Below the pieces are notes generated by a model. That model saw only the letters and a list, made by a program, of their open reading frames with translations. It did no database searches and was not told the DNA's origin. Positions 37,637 to 46,376 of a stretch of DNA of 64,000 nucleotides are shown here, one piece after another. The DNA is from Paracoccus sediminis (GTDB lineage Bacteria; Pseudomonadota; Alphaproteobacteria; Rhodobacterales; Rhodobacteraceae): assembly GCF_900188295.1 (NCBI RefSeq), contig NZ_FZNM01000001.1:310001-374000 (forward strand), in the 5' to 3' direction. A program made the translations under genes and the position numbers. How positions within the stretch are numbered: position 1 is the stretch's first letter; each line of letters opens with the position of its first letter.

Positions 37637-38302
37637 CTAGTTCGACGCGACCCGCTGGCCCCCCGGACGATAGAAGATGTGCTGTCCGATCTGCACGGTC
37701 CGCTGGAACCGGCGCGACCAGGAGGGGCGGACGGCGGGGGTGTGGAAATAGGTGGCGCCGCCGGTCAGGATGCGGGGCGCGCCGGCCAGGGCGTTGCGGG
37801 CGATGTCGCGCGCGCGCAGATAGGCGGACTTGTTGCGGATCGGCTTGGCCCCGCCGATGGTATAGCTGAACTGGCTGGGCTGGTTCACCACCCCGCAAAC
37901 CGACGACGCGAACTGGTTGCTGTCCACGCGGTTCAGGATCACCTCGGCCACGGCCTGCTGGCCACGCGCGCTTTCGCCCCGCGCCTCGAAATAGATGGCC
38001 TCGGCCATGCAGTTCAGGTCGCGTTCGTTGAACCGGCCGCGTTCGGTGCGGGCCGTGCTGGCCAGAAACAGGTTCGCATCGGAATTTTCGGCGACGGCGG
38101 GGATTTCCGTCTTCACAGGTTCGTCACCCGTGTATAGAAGCGGCGTCGGACGGGCCGCCTGTCGCGTGGCCTGCGCCGCGCCGAACAGCCCGCCATCCGA
38201 GGAGAACAGGGATCCGTTGCCGGCGCTGGCGTTTGCGGCATTAAGGGTCAGGGCGGCGGCGCACAGGCAAAGAGGCGCCATCCGCTGAAGCAGCGTTTTC
38301 AT
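37637..38302 (-). CDS. Exported SleB-type cell wall hydrolase
   Basis: A 221-residue exported protein with a signal peptide (CLCAAALTLNAANASA). The C-terminal 125 residues are a SleB/hydrolase-2 domain: CMAEAIYFEARGESARGQQAVAEVILNRV, then SVCGVVNQPSQFSYT, then GATYFHTPAVRPSW. The Glu in AEAIYFEARGE is the expected catalytic residue. SleB-like enzymes are lytic transglycosylases; in non-sporulating alphaproteobacteria they act on growing or dividing peptidoglycan. The ATG at 38302 follows AGGAAACG. Confidence 0.88.
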   Translation of the reverse strand: MKTLLQRMAPLCLCAAALTLNAANASAGNGSLFSSDGGLFGAAQATRQAARPTPLLYTGDEPVKTEIPAVAENSDANLFLASTARTERGRFNERDLNCMAEAIYFEARGESARGQQAVAEVILNRVDSNQFASSVCGVVNQPSQFSYTIGGAKPIRNKSAYLRARDIARNALAGAPRILTGGATYFHTPAVRPSWSRRFQRTVQIGQHIFYRPGGQRVASN

Positions 38303-38598
38303 ATCGTTTCCTATAACCGGACCGGATGGACAGGTCGTTAAGATCACGGCGCTTCCAGGGCAGGTGGGCGCCGCAGCGATCGGTGGAATGATTACGGTTT
38401 TAGCGTTCCACGCTGCCATGGAACTTTTCCGTCAGATGCCAGGATCCGGCAAAACCGGCCTTTTCCGGCAGCATCTTGCCGACATCCGGCGGCCCGACCG
38501 GCGGAATCTGGCAGAATAACAACTGTCGGGCGTATAGGGGGCGGACCGCAACACGCTGTCCAGACGCGATTTATTCGCAGGACGGCGTGGCGAATCGA
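38303..38598. other. Non-coding stretch upstream of the SleB gene
   Basis: A 296-bp gap between the stop of the PPDK-like gene and the SleB-type gene, both on the minus strand. It holds a small palindromic cluster (CCGGCAAAACCGGCC, then TTTTCCGGC, about 38446-38470) that could be a weak terminator. The promoter of the SleB gene should lie here, but I see no convincing -35/-10 pair and no protein-like reading frame. Confidence 0.5.
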
Positions 38599-41142
38599 TC
38601 AGCCTTCCTCGTGGCGCCGGCGCGCGCGCAGGGCCGATTGGGCCGCCGCCAGCCGGGCCACGGGCACCCGGAACGGCGAACAGGACACATAGTCGAAGCC
38701 CGCATCGTGGCAGAATGCGATCGATTCGGGATTGCCGCCGTGTTCGCCGCAGACCGAGATGGTGATCCCCGGATGCTGCTGGCGCGCGCGCTGCGCGCCG
38801 GTCAGCAACAGCTCGCCCACGCCGTCCTGATCCAGGCAATGGAACGGATCCTCGGCATAGACGCCCTGGCCGACATAGGTGCCCATGAATCGGCCCGCGT
38901 CGTCGCGCGACAGGCCATAGGTCATCTGCGTCAGGTCGTTCGTGCCAAAGGACAGGAACGCGGAATGGGCCGCGATGTCGCCCGCCCGCAGGCAGGCGCG
39001 CGGCGTTTCCACCATAACCCCCAGGCGATAGGCAAAATCGGCATGACGGTCGTTCCGGACGGCGGCGGCGACCGCGTCGATGCGGTTCTTGACCAGCTCG
39101 ACCTCTCGCATGGCGCTGACCAGGGGGATCATGATTTCCGGCACGACCGGATCGCCCTTGCGGCTGGCCTCGACCGTGGCCTCGAAGATGGCGCGGGCCT
39201 GCATGTCATAGATCTCGGGGACGGTGATCCCCAGCCGCACCCCGCGCATTCCCAGCATCGGGTTGAATTCGGTCAGCGCCTCGACCCTTCGGGTCACGTC
39301 GGACAAGGGCAGGTCCAGGGAATCGGCCAGCTCGCGCAGGCCTTCGCGGTCTTGGGGCAGGAATTCGTGCAGGGGGGGGTCGAACAGGCGGATGGTGACG
39401 GGCAATCCGGCCATGATTTCGAACAGCGCGGTGAAATCCTGGCGCTGCATGGGCAGGATGCGATCCAGGGCCAGGCGGCGGTCCTGGGGGCTGTCGGCAA
39501 AGATCATCTCGCGCATGGCGGGCAGGCGGTCGGCGTCGAAGAACATGTGTTCGGTGCGGCACAGGCCGATGCCCTGCGCGTTGAAGCGCCGCGCGGTCAT
39601 CGCGTCCTCGGGCGTGTCGGCGTTGGCGCGCACGCCGATGCCGCCGGCCGCGTCAGCCCAGTCCAGAAGCTGGGCGAAGTTGTCGTCGAGCGCCGGTTCC
39701 AGCAGCGGCACGCGGCCCGCCAGAACCTCGCCCGAGGATCCGTCGATGGTGATCTCGTCCCCCTCGCGCAGGGTGGCGCTGCCTGCGCGGAGGGTCCGAT
39801 GGCGCGTGTCGATGCTGATTCCCGTGGCGCCGACGATGCAGGGCAGGCCCATGCCGCGCGCGATCACCGCCGCATGGCTGGTGGTGCCGCCGCGTTCGGT
39901 CAGCACGCCGACGGATGCGTGCATCCCGCGAATGTCCTCGGGGACGGTTTCGCGCCGCACCAGGATGCAGGCCTCGTCGCGCGCCGCGGCCGCCTGGGCT
40001 GCGGCGGCGGTAAAGACGATGCGCCCGGTCGCCGCGCCGGGGCTGGCGTTGATGCCGCGCGCGATGACGTCGCGCGGCGCGCGCGGATCGACCTGCTGGT
40101 GCAGCAGATCCGCCAGCGCGCGGGGTTCGACCCGCATCACGGCCTCGGATTCCGGGATGATGCCGTCGCGCGCCATCGCCACGGCGATGCGCACGCTGGC
40201 GCGAGAGGTCCGCTGGACGCGGGTGGCGTCGATGATCCAGACCCGGCCATCCACGACCACAAACTCGATCTGCATTTCCTCTCGCAGCCGTTCGCGGGCA
40301 GCGACGCCGAACCGGATCAGGTCGGCAAAGACCTCGGGCGCGGATTCCTCCAGCGATGGGCCGCGTTCGTCGCGGGTCAGGAACTGCGTCTCGGCCCCGG
40401 CGCCTTCGGCTCCGCCGTGATGCTGGCGCTTGAACCGGCCCGTGACGCGCGGGGTGCCGGTCACGGAATCGACGAACTGGATGCTGCCCGATCCGCACAG
40501 GCCCGGCCCCAGCCCCAGGGCCATCTGCTGCACCACCAGCCCCAGCGGCGCGTCGGGGGGGGCGCCCTTGGCCTGCCGCAGCAGGCGGGCGGTGGGGCCG
40601 TCCCAAGCCCGCGCCATGGACCGCAGCACCTCGGCCAGCTGGGCGGCGGGATCCTGGGGGAAATCCTCGTCCGTCTCGTCGCGATAGCATTGCAGCGCCT
40701 CGGCCAGGGCATTGTCGCCGTCTTGGGCGAACATGTCGGGGTCAAGGCGCGCGATGTGGATGGCATAGCCCTGGACAAAGCGGCGATACAGCGTGTCGGC
40801 ATTGGCCTGGCCGATCCGGTGGGCCAGCCGGTCGCGGGTACGATCGTTGATGCCCACGTTCAGAACCGTGCCCGGCCCGCCCCAGTCGGGCATCATGGCC
40901 GAAGGGCGGACGCTGACCAGTCGGTCGCCTTGGGCGAACAGATCGGCCAGCTTGGCCAAATCGACCGGCCTGCCCGTGGCAATGGCCTGCACCGATTCGG
41001 AGGGGATGGCAAAGCTGCGCGGCACGGGCAAGCGCATCCGGACCAGCCGTTGCAGGCATTTCGCGCGCCAGCCATGACAGGCGCGTTCCACCCCGGCCGA
41101 GGGGGTGATTTCGGTCACGTCGGGAAGGTCGCGCGGTTCCAT
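38599..41142 (-). CDS. Pyruvate phosphate dikinase-like protein with divergent nucleotide domain
   Basis: An 847-residue relative of PPDK. The phospho-His domain is intact (ERGGTTSHAAVIARGMGLPC, His about 423), as is the PEP/pyruvate domain: GIGLCRTEHMFFDADRLPAM, RLFDPPLHEFLP, and the catalytic Cys in SVCGEHGGNPES (about 798). The N-terminal ATP-grasp is eroded: the KGANLAEM start is missing, the usual Gly-rich loop reads PSAMMPDWGGPGTVLN, and the final LQTR motif reads IDATR, so the conserved Gln is lost. It may use another phosphoryl donor or be regulatory. Start MEPRDLPDV is at 41142. Confidence 0.85.
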   Translation of the reverse strand: MEPRDLPDVTEITPSAGVERACHGWRAKCLQRLVRMRLPVPRSFAIPSESVQAIATGRPVDLAKLADLFAQGDRLVSVRPSAMMPDWGGPGTVLNVGINDRTRDRLAHRIGQANADTLYRRFVQGYAIHIARLDPDMFAQDGDNALAEALQCYRDETDEDFPQDPAAQLAEVLRSMARAWDGPTARLLRQAKGAPPDAPLGLVVQQMALGLGPGLCGSGSIQFVDSVTGTPRVTGRFKRQHHGGAEGAGAETQFLTRDERGPSLEESAPEVFADLIRFGVAARERLREEMQIEFVVVDGRVWIIDATRVQRTSRASVRIAVAMARDGIIPESEAVMRVEPRALADLLHQQVDPRAPRDVIARGINASPGAATGRIVFTAAAAQAAAARDEACILVRRETVPEDIRGMHASVGVLTERGGTTSHAAVIARGMGLPCIVGATGISIDTRHRTLRAGSATLREGDEITIDGSSGEVLAGRVPLLEPALDDNFAQLLDWADAAGGIGVRANADTPEDAMTARRFNAQGIGLCRTEHMFFDADRLPAMREMIFADSPQDRRLALDRILPMQRQDFTALFEIMAGLPVTIRLFDPPLHEFLPQDREGLRELADSLDLPLSDVTRRVEALTEFNPMLGMRGVRLGITVPEIYDMQARAIFEATVEASRKGDPVVPEIMIPLVSAMREVELVKNRIDAVAAAVRNDRHADFAYRLGVMVETPRACLRAGDIAAHSAFLSFGTNDLTQMTYGLSRDDAGRFMGTYVGQGVYAEDPFHCLDQDGVGELLLTGAQRARQQHPGITISVCGEHGGNPESIAFCHDAGFDYVSCSPFRVPVARLAAAQSALRARRRHEEG

Positions 41143-41223
41143 GACGCGCGAACGATAGGCGCGCCACCGTCGATGCTGCAAGTGCGAAAAGAACGGGGGG
41201 CCTTGGCCCCCCGTCCATGTGGC

Positions 41224-41820
41224 CTATTCGACGATCGTGACCTTGGACATGTAATCGGGCGCCTCGACCGTGCCGTTGGCGTTCGCGTCGCCCATCTTGA
41301 TCTGGGTCAGCACGTCCCAGCCTTCGACCAGTTGACCCACGACGGTATATTGCCCGTCAAGAAAGGTCGCCGGGGCCAGATCGATGAAGAACTGGCTGTT
41401 GGCGCTGTTCGGATCCTGCGCGCGGGCCATGCCCACCGTGCCCGCCTGGAACGAGACATCGTTGAACTCGGCTTCCAGGTCGGGCAGGTCGGATCCGCCC
41501 ATGCCGGCCATGGCCGCACTGGCGCCGCCCTGTTTGCCGTGTTCGACATCCCCGGTCTGCGCCATGAAGCCGTCGATGACGCGATGGAAGACCACGCCGT
41601 CATAGGCGCCCGCCTTGGCCAGTTCGACCAGGCGCGCGACATGGTTCGGCGCCTTGTCGGCCAGCAGGTCCAGCGTGATGGTGCCCTTGGGGGTGCCGTC
41701 GGCGGCCGCCACCTCGATCACCATGTTCGGTCCGGGGCCGTCCTCGTGCGCGGGTGCCGGAACCTGGGCCTGCGCGGCGGATGCCGCCAGCAGGGCGGCG
41801 GGGATCAGCGCCTTACGCAT
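41224..41820 (-). CDS. ppiA: Exported cyclophilin-type peptidyl-prolyl isomerase
   Basis: A 198-residue cyclophilin with a signal peptide (MRKALIPAALLAASAAQAQ), hence periplasmic. The catalytic Arg motif is FHRVIDGFMAQTGD, followed by SQFFIDLAPATFLDGQYTVVG. It catalyses cis-trans isomerisation of proline bonds during envelope protein folding. It lies directly after a cytoplasmic paralogue, overlapping its last 8 bp; the pair probably arose by tandem duplication. Confidence 0.93.
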   Translation of the reverse strand: MRKALIPAALLAASAAQAQVPAPAHEDGPGPNMVIEVAAADGTPKGTITLDLLADKAPNHVARLVELAKAGAYDGVVFHRVIDGFMAQTGDVEHGKQGGASAAMAGMGGSDLPDLEAEFNDVSFQAGTVGMARAQDPNSANSQFFIDLAPATFLDGQYTVVGQLVEGWDVLTQIKMGDANANGTVEAPDYMSKVTIVE

Positions 41821-42319
41821 CGGCGGCCACCTTGACCGAGATCATGCGGTCGGGATTCGCCGGCGGCTCGCCCTTGGCGATCTTGTCCACATGCTCCATC
41901 CCCGAGATGACCCGGCCGTAAACGGTGTACTGGCCGTTCAGGAAATGGTTGTCCTTGAAGTTGATGAAGAACTGGCTGTTGGCGCTGTTGGGGTTCTGCG
42001 ACCGCGCCGCCCCCAGGGTGCCGCGTTCATGGGGCAGCTTGGAGAATTCGGCCGGAAGATCGGGAAGGTCCGATCCGCCCGTGCCCGAACGGCCGGGGTT
42101 GTAGCCGTTTTCCATGTTGGCGTGCTGCACGTCGCCCGTCTGGGCCATGAAGCCATCGATCACGCGGTGAAAGGCGACGTTGTCGTATTTCCCGGCTCGG
42201 GCCAGTTCCTTCATGCGCGCGGCATGTTTGGGCGCCACATCGGACAGCAGTTCGATGACCACGGGGCCATCCTTCAGTTCGATGATGATGGTGTTCTCGG
42301 GATCCTTGATCTCGGCCAT
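41813..42319 (-). CDS. ppiB: Cytoplasmic cyclophilin-type peptidyl-prolyl isomerase
   Basis: A 168-residue cyclophilin without a signal peptide. It has the full active-site set: FHRVIDGFMAQTGDVQH, GTLGAARSQNPNSANSQFFI and FLNGQYTVYGRVISGMEHV. It is first of two cyclophilin genes; the downstream exported copy starts 8 bp inside it. The ATG at 42319 follows AGGAGGGCCGC. It is divergent from pgk. Confidence 0.93.
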   Translation of the reverse strand: MAEIKDPENTIIIELKDGPVVIELLSDVAPKHAARMKELARAGKYDNVAFHRVIDGFMAQTGDVQHANMENGYNPGRSGTGGSDLPDLPAEFSKLPHERGTLGAARSQNPNSANSQFFINFKDNHFLNGQYTVYGRVISGMEHVDKIAKGEPPANPDRMISVKVAADA

Positions 42320-42484
42320 GCGGCCCTCCTTTGCCACGTTCGGTCCCTGATCTAGGGCTTTGCAGCCCCAAGGGCAACGCGCAAACCCCTTCACGCCGCG
42401 ATCACCGTTATGCGACTGTTGACGCCGCTGCCCCCATGCGGGACAAGCCGATACCGAAGCCCCCATGCCCGAAAGGACGACGCG

Positions 42485-43690
42485 ATGGCCGATTTCAAGA
42501 CGATCGATGATCTGGACATGGACGGCAAGGTCGTCCTGACCCGCGTGGACGTAAACGTTCCGGTCGAGGACGGCCGTGTGACCGATGCGACGCGGATCGA
42601 AAAGATCGTCCCCACCGTCAAGGACATCCAGGCGCGGGGCGGCATCCCCGTGCTGCTGGCGCATTTCGGCCGCCCCAAGGGCAAGCGCGTCGAGGCCATG
42701 AGCCTGAAACAGATCGTGCCCGCGCTTGAGGCGGCGTTGGAACAGCCCGTGGTCTTTGCCGACGACTGCATCGGCGGCCCGGCCAAGCGGGTCGTGGCCG
42801 GGCTGAAGCCGGGCGATGTGGCGCTGCTGGAAAACACCCGGTTCCACGAAGGCGAGGAAGCGAACGATCCGACCTTCGCGGCTTCGATCGCGGCATTGGG
42901 CGGGGTCTATGTGAACGACGCATTTTCGGCGGCCCATCGCGCCCATGGGTCCACCGAAGGGCTGGCGCGCCTGCTGCCGTCCGGCGCGGGGCGGCTGATG
43001 GAGGCGGAACTGAAGGCGCTTGACGCGGCGCTGGGCACGCCGCAGCGCCCGGTGATGGCGGTCGTCGGCGGGGCCAAGGTGTCCACCAAGCTGGATCTGC
43101 TGATGAATCTGGTGGACAAGGTCGATCACCTGGTGATCGGGGGCGGCATGGCCAACACATTCCTGGTGGCCAAGGGGGTCGAGGTCGGCACGTCGCTGGC
43201 CGAACGCGACATGGCCGACACCGCCCGGCAAATTCTGGAAAAGGCGGACCAGGGCGGCTGCGTGATCCATCTGCCGCTGGACATCGTGGTGGCGCGCGAA
43301 TTCAAGGCGGGCGCGGAATCGCAGGTTCTGCCGGTCGATCAATGCCCGGCGGATGCGATGATCTTGGATGCGGGTCCGGCGACCGTGGATGCGTTGCGCA
43401 CCGCCCTGGCGGGTTGCAAGACGCTGATCTGGAACGGCCCCCTTGGCGCCTTCGAGATCGAGCCGTTCGACCGCGCCACCAACGCGGCGGCGCAGGCGGC
43501 CGCAGGATTGACACGCGACGGCAGGCTGATCTCGGTCGCGGGGGGCGGCGATACGGTCGCGGCCCTGAACAAGGCGGGCGTGGCGGGGGATTTCACGTTC
43601 CTCTCGACCGCCGGAGGGGCGTTCCTGGAATGGATGGAGGGCAAGGAACTGCCCGGAGTCGCTGCGTTGAAAGACACCGCGCACCACTGA
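42485..43690 (+). CDS. pgk: Phosphoglycerate kinase
   Basis: A 401-residue glycolytic enzyme that transfers phosphate between 1,3-bisphosphoglycerate and ADP. N-domain signatures are [17 protein letters not shown] and [26 protein letters not shown] also fits. The C-domain has [14 protein letters not shown] and the nucleotide loop [12 protein letters not shown]. Length is normal. The ATG at 42485 follows GAAAGGACG. It is followed by two hairpins and converges on the lytic transglycosylase gene. Confidence 0.97.
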   Translation: MADFKTIDDLDMDGKVVLTRVDVNVPVEDGRVTDATRIEKIVPTVKDIQARGGIPVLLAHFGRPKGKRVEAMSLKQIVPALEAALEQPVVFADDCIGGPAKRVVAGLKPGDVALLENTRFHEGEEANDPTFAASIAALGGVYVNDAFSAAHRAHGSTEGLARLLPSGAGRLMEAELKALDAALGTPQRPVMAVVGGAKVSTKLDLLMNLVDKVDHLVIGGGMANTFLVAKGVEVGTSLAERDMADTARQILEKADQGGCVIHLPLDIVVAREFKAGAESQVLPVDQCPADAMILDAGPATVDALRTALAGCKTLIWNGPLGAFEIEPFDRATNAAAQAAAGLTRDGRLISVAGGGDTVAALNKAGVAGDFTFLSTAGGAFLEWMEGKELPGVAALKDTAHH

Positions 43691-43700
43691 CAACGACAGG

Positions 43701-43770
43701 GGGGCGCTCGCGCGCCCTCTTGCGGTCTGACGACCGCAATTCACCCCCGAGGATACTTGCGTGAAGAAGA
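43701..43770 (+). repeat. Rhodobacterales-type intergenic hairpin repeat, copy 2 (pgk terminator)
   Basis: Two hairpins follow pgk: GGGCGC/GCGCCC (43702-43707, 43712-43717) and a perfect TGCGGTC/GACCGCA (43721-43727, 43732-43738). Next comes AATTCACCCCCGAGGATACT and a purine-rich GAAGAAGAA. The ACCCCCG-AGGATA block matches the copy at 34437 in the other orientation. Both copies lie between convergent genes. Confidence 0.6.
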
Positions 43771-43771
43771 A

Positions 43772-44251
43772 TCAGCCGCGCAGGCCGGTGCGTTTCAGCA
43801 GTCCCCGCCGCTTGGCCTCATCATAGTAGCCGCGCGAATACCACATGACGGTTTCGTCGGGATCACCGTTCGCCACCATCCAGGCCCCGCGCAGATATCG
43901 GACGCCATAGCGCAGGTTGGTATCGGCATCCAGCAAGGCGGCGGGCGAACCGCGATGGCCCATGGTGCGGGCGGTTTGCGGGTTCAACTGCATCAACCCG
44001 TAATACGGACCATTGCGCGCGCCGGGCCGGTGCTGGGATTCCCGCAGGATGATCCGCTGCACGATGGCGGGCGGCACGTCATAGTGATCGGCCCAGAAGT
44101 TGATGCGCGACCGCAGCTGCGGCGTTTCGTTGGGGTAAAGCCCGTTGCGTCCAAGCCCGCCGGGCAACTGCCGGTCGTCTCTGCCCCCACCGCCGCAAGC
44201 GGCAAGGGCCAGCGTCGCCAGGATCAGGCCCCGGCGGCCCGAATCAGGCAT
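43772..44251 (-). CDS. Lytic transglycosylase lipoprotein
   Basis: A 159-residue lipoprotein (lipobox LAAC, Cys 19) with an SLT-type transglycosylase domain. The catalytic Glu 71 is in [15 protein letters not shown], followed by [14 protein letters not shown] and [16 protein letters not shown], the standard motifs. It cleaves peptidoglycan from the outer membrane. Its ATG starts 8 bp inside the lpd stop region, so it is translated at the end of the lpd transcript, an odd place for a cell-wall enzyme. Confidence 0.9.
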   Translation of the reverse strand: MPDSGRRGLILATLALAACGGGGRDDRQLPGGLGRNGLYPNETPQLRSRINFWADHYDVPPAIVQRIILRESQHRPGARNGPYYGLMQLNPQTARTMGHRGSPAALLDADTNLRYGVRYLRGAWMVANGDPDETVMWYSRGYYDEAKRRGLLKRTGLRG

Positions 44252-45638
44252 GGATCGCCCCGTCGCCGCAGGCCAAGGCCGCCTCGCGCACCGCTTCGGA
44301 TGTGGTCGGATGGGCGTGGCAGGTCAGCGCCAGATCCTGTGCGGCGGCGCCGAATTCCATCGCCACGCAGACCTCGTGGATCATTTCGCCCGCATTCGGG
44401 CCGATGATGTGGCACCCCAGGATCCGGTCGGTATCCGCATCCGCGATCAGCTTGACGAAGCCGTCGGCCTGCATCATCGCCTTGGCCCGCGCATTGCCCA
44501 TGAAGGGGAACTTGCCGACCTTGATCTTGCGGCCATCGGCCTTGGCGGCGTCCTCGGTCAGGCCGACATTGGCGACCTCGGGGGTGGTGTAGATCACGCC
44601 GGGGATGATGCCGTAATCCACATGGCCATGCTTGCCCGCGATGATCTCGGCGACGGCCGTGCCCTCGTCCTCGGCCTTGTGGGCCAGCATCGGGCCGGGA
44701 ACCGCGTCGCCGATCGCATGGATGCCCTTGACGCTGGTCTGCCAACGGTCGTCCACCTGGATGAAGCCGCGATCAGTCATCTTCACGCCCAAGGCGTCAA
44801 GGCCAAGACCTTCGGCATAGGGGCGGCGGCCGGTGGCGACCAGCACGACCTCGGTTTCCAACGCCTGCGCGCTGTCGTCCTTGCGCAGGGTATAGTGGAC
44901 CTTGGCCCGGCCATCGGCCGTGTCGACGCCCGACACGGCGGCGCCCAGGATGAAGGACAGTCCCTGCTTTGCCAGGATCTTCTGGAACTGCTTCTGCACC
45001 TCGGCGTCCATGCCGGGGGTGATGGCATCCAGATACTCGATCACCGTGACCTTGGTGCCCAGGCGCGCATAGACCGATCCAAGTTCCAGCCCGATGATGC
45101 CCGCGCCGATCACCACCATGGATTTCGGGATCTTCGGCAACGCCAGGGCGCCGGTCGAATCCACCACCAAGCCGGCGTCGTTGTCCACCGTCACCCCTTT
45201 CAGCGACGACGGGACCGAGCCGGTAGCGATCACGATGTTCGTTGTCTCGTGGATCGCGTCGCCGACCTTGACCCTGCCCGGCGCCTCGATCACGGCCCAG
45301 CCTTTCAGCCAGTCGATCTTGTTCTTTTTGAACAGGAACTCGATGCCCCTGGTGTTGCCGCCGACCGTCTCGGCCTTGTAGTCCTGCATCTTCTGCCAAT
45401 CGACCGTCACATGGGCGCCCATCAGGCCCATCTTTTCGAAATTCTCGTGCGCCTCGTGCGCCATGTGGCTGGCGTGAAGCAGGGCCTTGGACGGGATGCA
45501 GCCGACGTTCAGGCAGGTGCCGCCCAGGGTTTCGCGCCCCTCGACACAGGCGACTTTCATCCCCAGTTGCGCCGCGCGGATGGCGCAGACATAACCGCCC
45601 GGCCCGGCGCCGATCACGATCAGATCATAGGTGGACAT
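44244..45638 (-). CDS. lpdA: Dihydrolipoamide dehydrogenase (E3)
   Basis: A 464-residue flavoprotein that re-oxidises the lipoyl groups of the 2-oxoglutarate dehydrogenase complex. The FAD motif is [20 protein letters not shown], the redox pair is [13 protein letters not shown] (Cys 42 and 47), the NAD motif is [21 protein letters not shown], and the C-terminal His-Glu dyad is in [12 protein letters not shown]. It follows sucA-sucB and two small genes on the same strand, so it is the dedicated E3 of that complex. Confidence 0.97.
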   Translation of the reverse strand: MSTYDLIVIGAGPGGYVCAIRAAQLGMKVACVEGRETLGGTCLNVGCIPSKALLHASHMAHEAHENFEKMGLMGAHVTVDWQKMQDYKAETVGGNTRGIEFLFKKNKIDWLKGWAVIEAPGRVKVGDAIHETTNIVIATGSVPSSLKGVTVDNDAGLVVDSTGALALPKIPKSMVVIGAGIIGLELGSVYARLGTKVTVIEYLDAITPGMDAEVQKQFQKILAKQGLSFILGAAVSGVDTADGRAKVHYTLRKDDSAQALETEVVLVATGRRPYAEGLGLDALGVKMTDRGFIQVDDRWQTSVKGIHAIGDAVPGPMLAHKAEDEGTAVAEIIAGKHGHVDYGIIPGVIYTTPEVANVGLTEDAAKADGRKIKVGKFPFMGNARAKAMMQADGFVKLIADADTDRILGCHIIGPNAGEMIHEVCVAMEFGAAAQDLALTCHAHPTTSEAVREAALACGDGAIHA

Positions 45639-45672
45639 GGCTTGTTCCTTCTTGTCCCTCGTGGGCCGCGAC

Positions 45673-46062
45673 CTAGACCAGCGCGGCCAGTATCATCAAC
45701 ATCGTCGCCGCGAAGCCTATGCCCCAGATGGCCGAGCGCCAGGGCACCCAGCCAAGGACATAGGCCGGGACATACAGGATCCGCGCGGCAAGATAAATCC
45801 AGGCGCAGGCGGCGGTCACGCCGCTGGCCTGTCCGCCCAGCGTCACGACGACCACCGCCAGCGTGAACAGGGTCAGCCCTTCGAAATGGTTGTTCAGCGC
45901 GCGTTGCAAGCGCCCCGCTGTCCCCGTCAGATGGGGCGGCTTGTCGCGCGGCCCCATGGCGACCTTGGGGCCGACCTGAAGATTGGCGGCAACGGAAAAC
46001 GCGGCGAACTGCATGGCCTGCAACAGCGCCGCCAGCGTCAGGACGGTCAGTTCGGTGGTCAT
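45673..46062 (-). CDS. MAPEG family membrane protein
   Basis: A 129-residue membrane protein with about four hydrophobic segments. The MAPEG signature region includes [20 protein letters not shown] and [23 protein letters not shown]. The family includes microsomal glutathione transferases and eicosanoid enzymes; bacterial members have unknown substrates. The start is at 46062 (or 46065), 4 bp after the stop of the preceding small gene. It sits between sucB and lpd. Confidence 0.85.
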   Translation of the reverse strand: MTTELTVLTLAALLQAMQFAAFSVAANLQVGPKVAMGPRDKPPHLTGTAGRLQRALNNHFEGLTLFTLAVVVVTLGGQASGVTAACAWIYLAARILYVPAYVLGWVPWRSAIWGIGFAATMLMILAALV

Positions 46063-46066
46063 CATC

Positions 46067-46321
46067 TCAGGCGGTTTCCAGAAAATGGAAGTCCGTCGCG
46101 CTGACCCCGGCCTGCGCGTCGAACGCCGCGGCACCGCCCGACAGATAGGCCCGCGCGGCCTTGGCGTCGTTCACCTGATACAAGGCCCAGGAATTGCGGT
46201 CGTCCTCGCGCCACAATTGCAGCAGCGAAAGGCCGTTCATACCCCGATCCTCGGCATCGGCATCAAAGGCGGCGCGGAAGGCGGCAGGGTCGGCGATGGT
46301 GTAATGGGCGATCAGTTGCAT
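46067..46321 (-). CDS. Small conserved protein, dimeric alpha-beta barrel-like
   Basis: An 84-residue soluble protein. The pattern MQLIAHYTIADPAAFRAAFDADAEDR, then WREDDRNSWALYQVNDAKAARAYLSG, suggests a small ferredoxin-like alpha/beta barrel of the DUF3764 type. Function is unknown. The ATG at 46321 follows AAAGGAAC. It lies between sucB and the MAPEG gene and is probably in the suc-lpd operon. Confidence 0.75.
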   Translation of the reverse strand: MQLIAHYTIADPAAFRAAFDADAEDRGMNGLSLLQLWREDDRNSWALYQVNDAKAARAYLSGGAAAFDAQAGVSATDFHFLETA

Positions 46322-46376
46322 GGGCTGTTCCTTTGACGGGAATGGCACCGCCGTGCGCGCGGCGGTGCCAGCGATC

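Noticed and set aside
38476..41835. A 1119-codon open frame on the plus strand opposite the PPDK-like gene and ppiA
   Set aside because: It is an antisense shadow of GC-rich coding DNA, rich in His, Gln, Arg and Gly with no family motifs, and it spans two real genes on the other strand.
41224..42319. The two cyclophilin genes as a frameshifted single gene
   Set aside because: Each has a complete cyclophilin domain; the downstream copy has its own signal peptide, and the 8-bp overlap is ordinary translational coupling.
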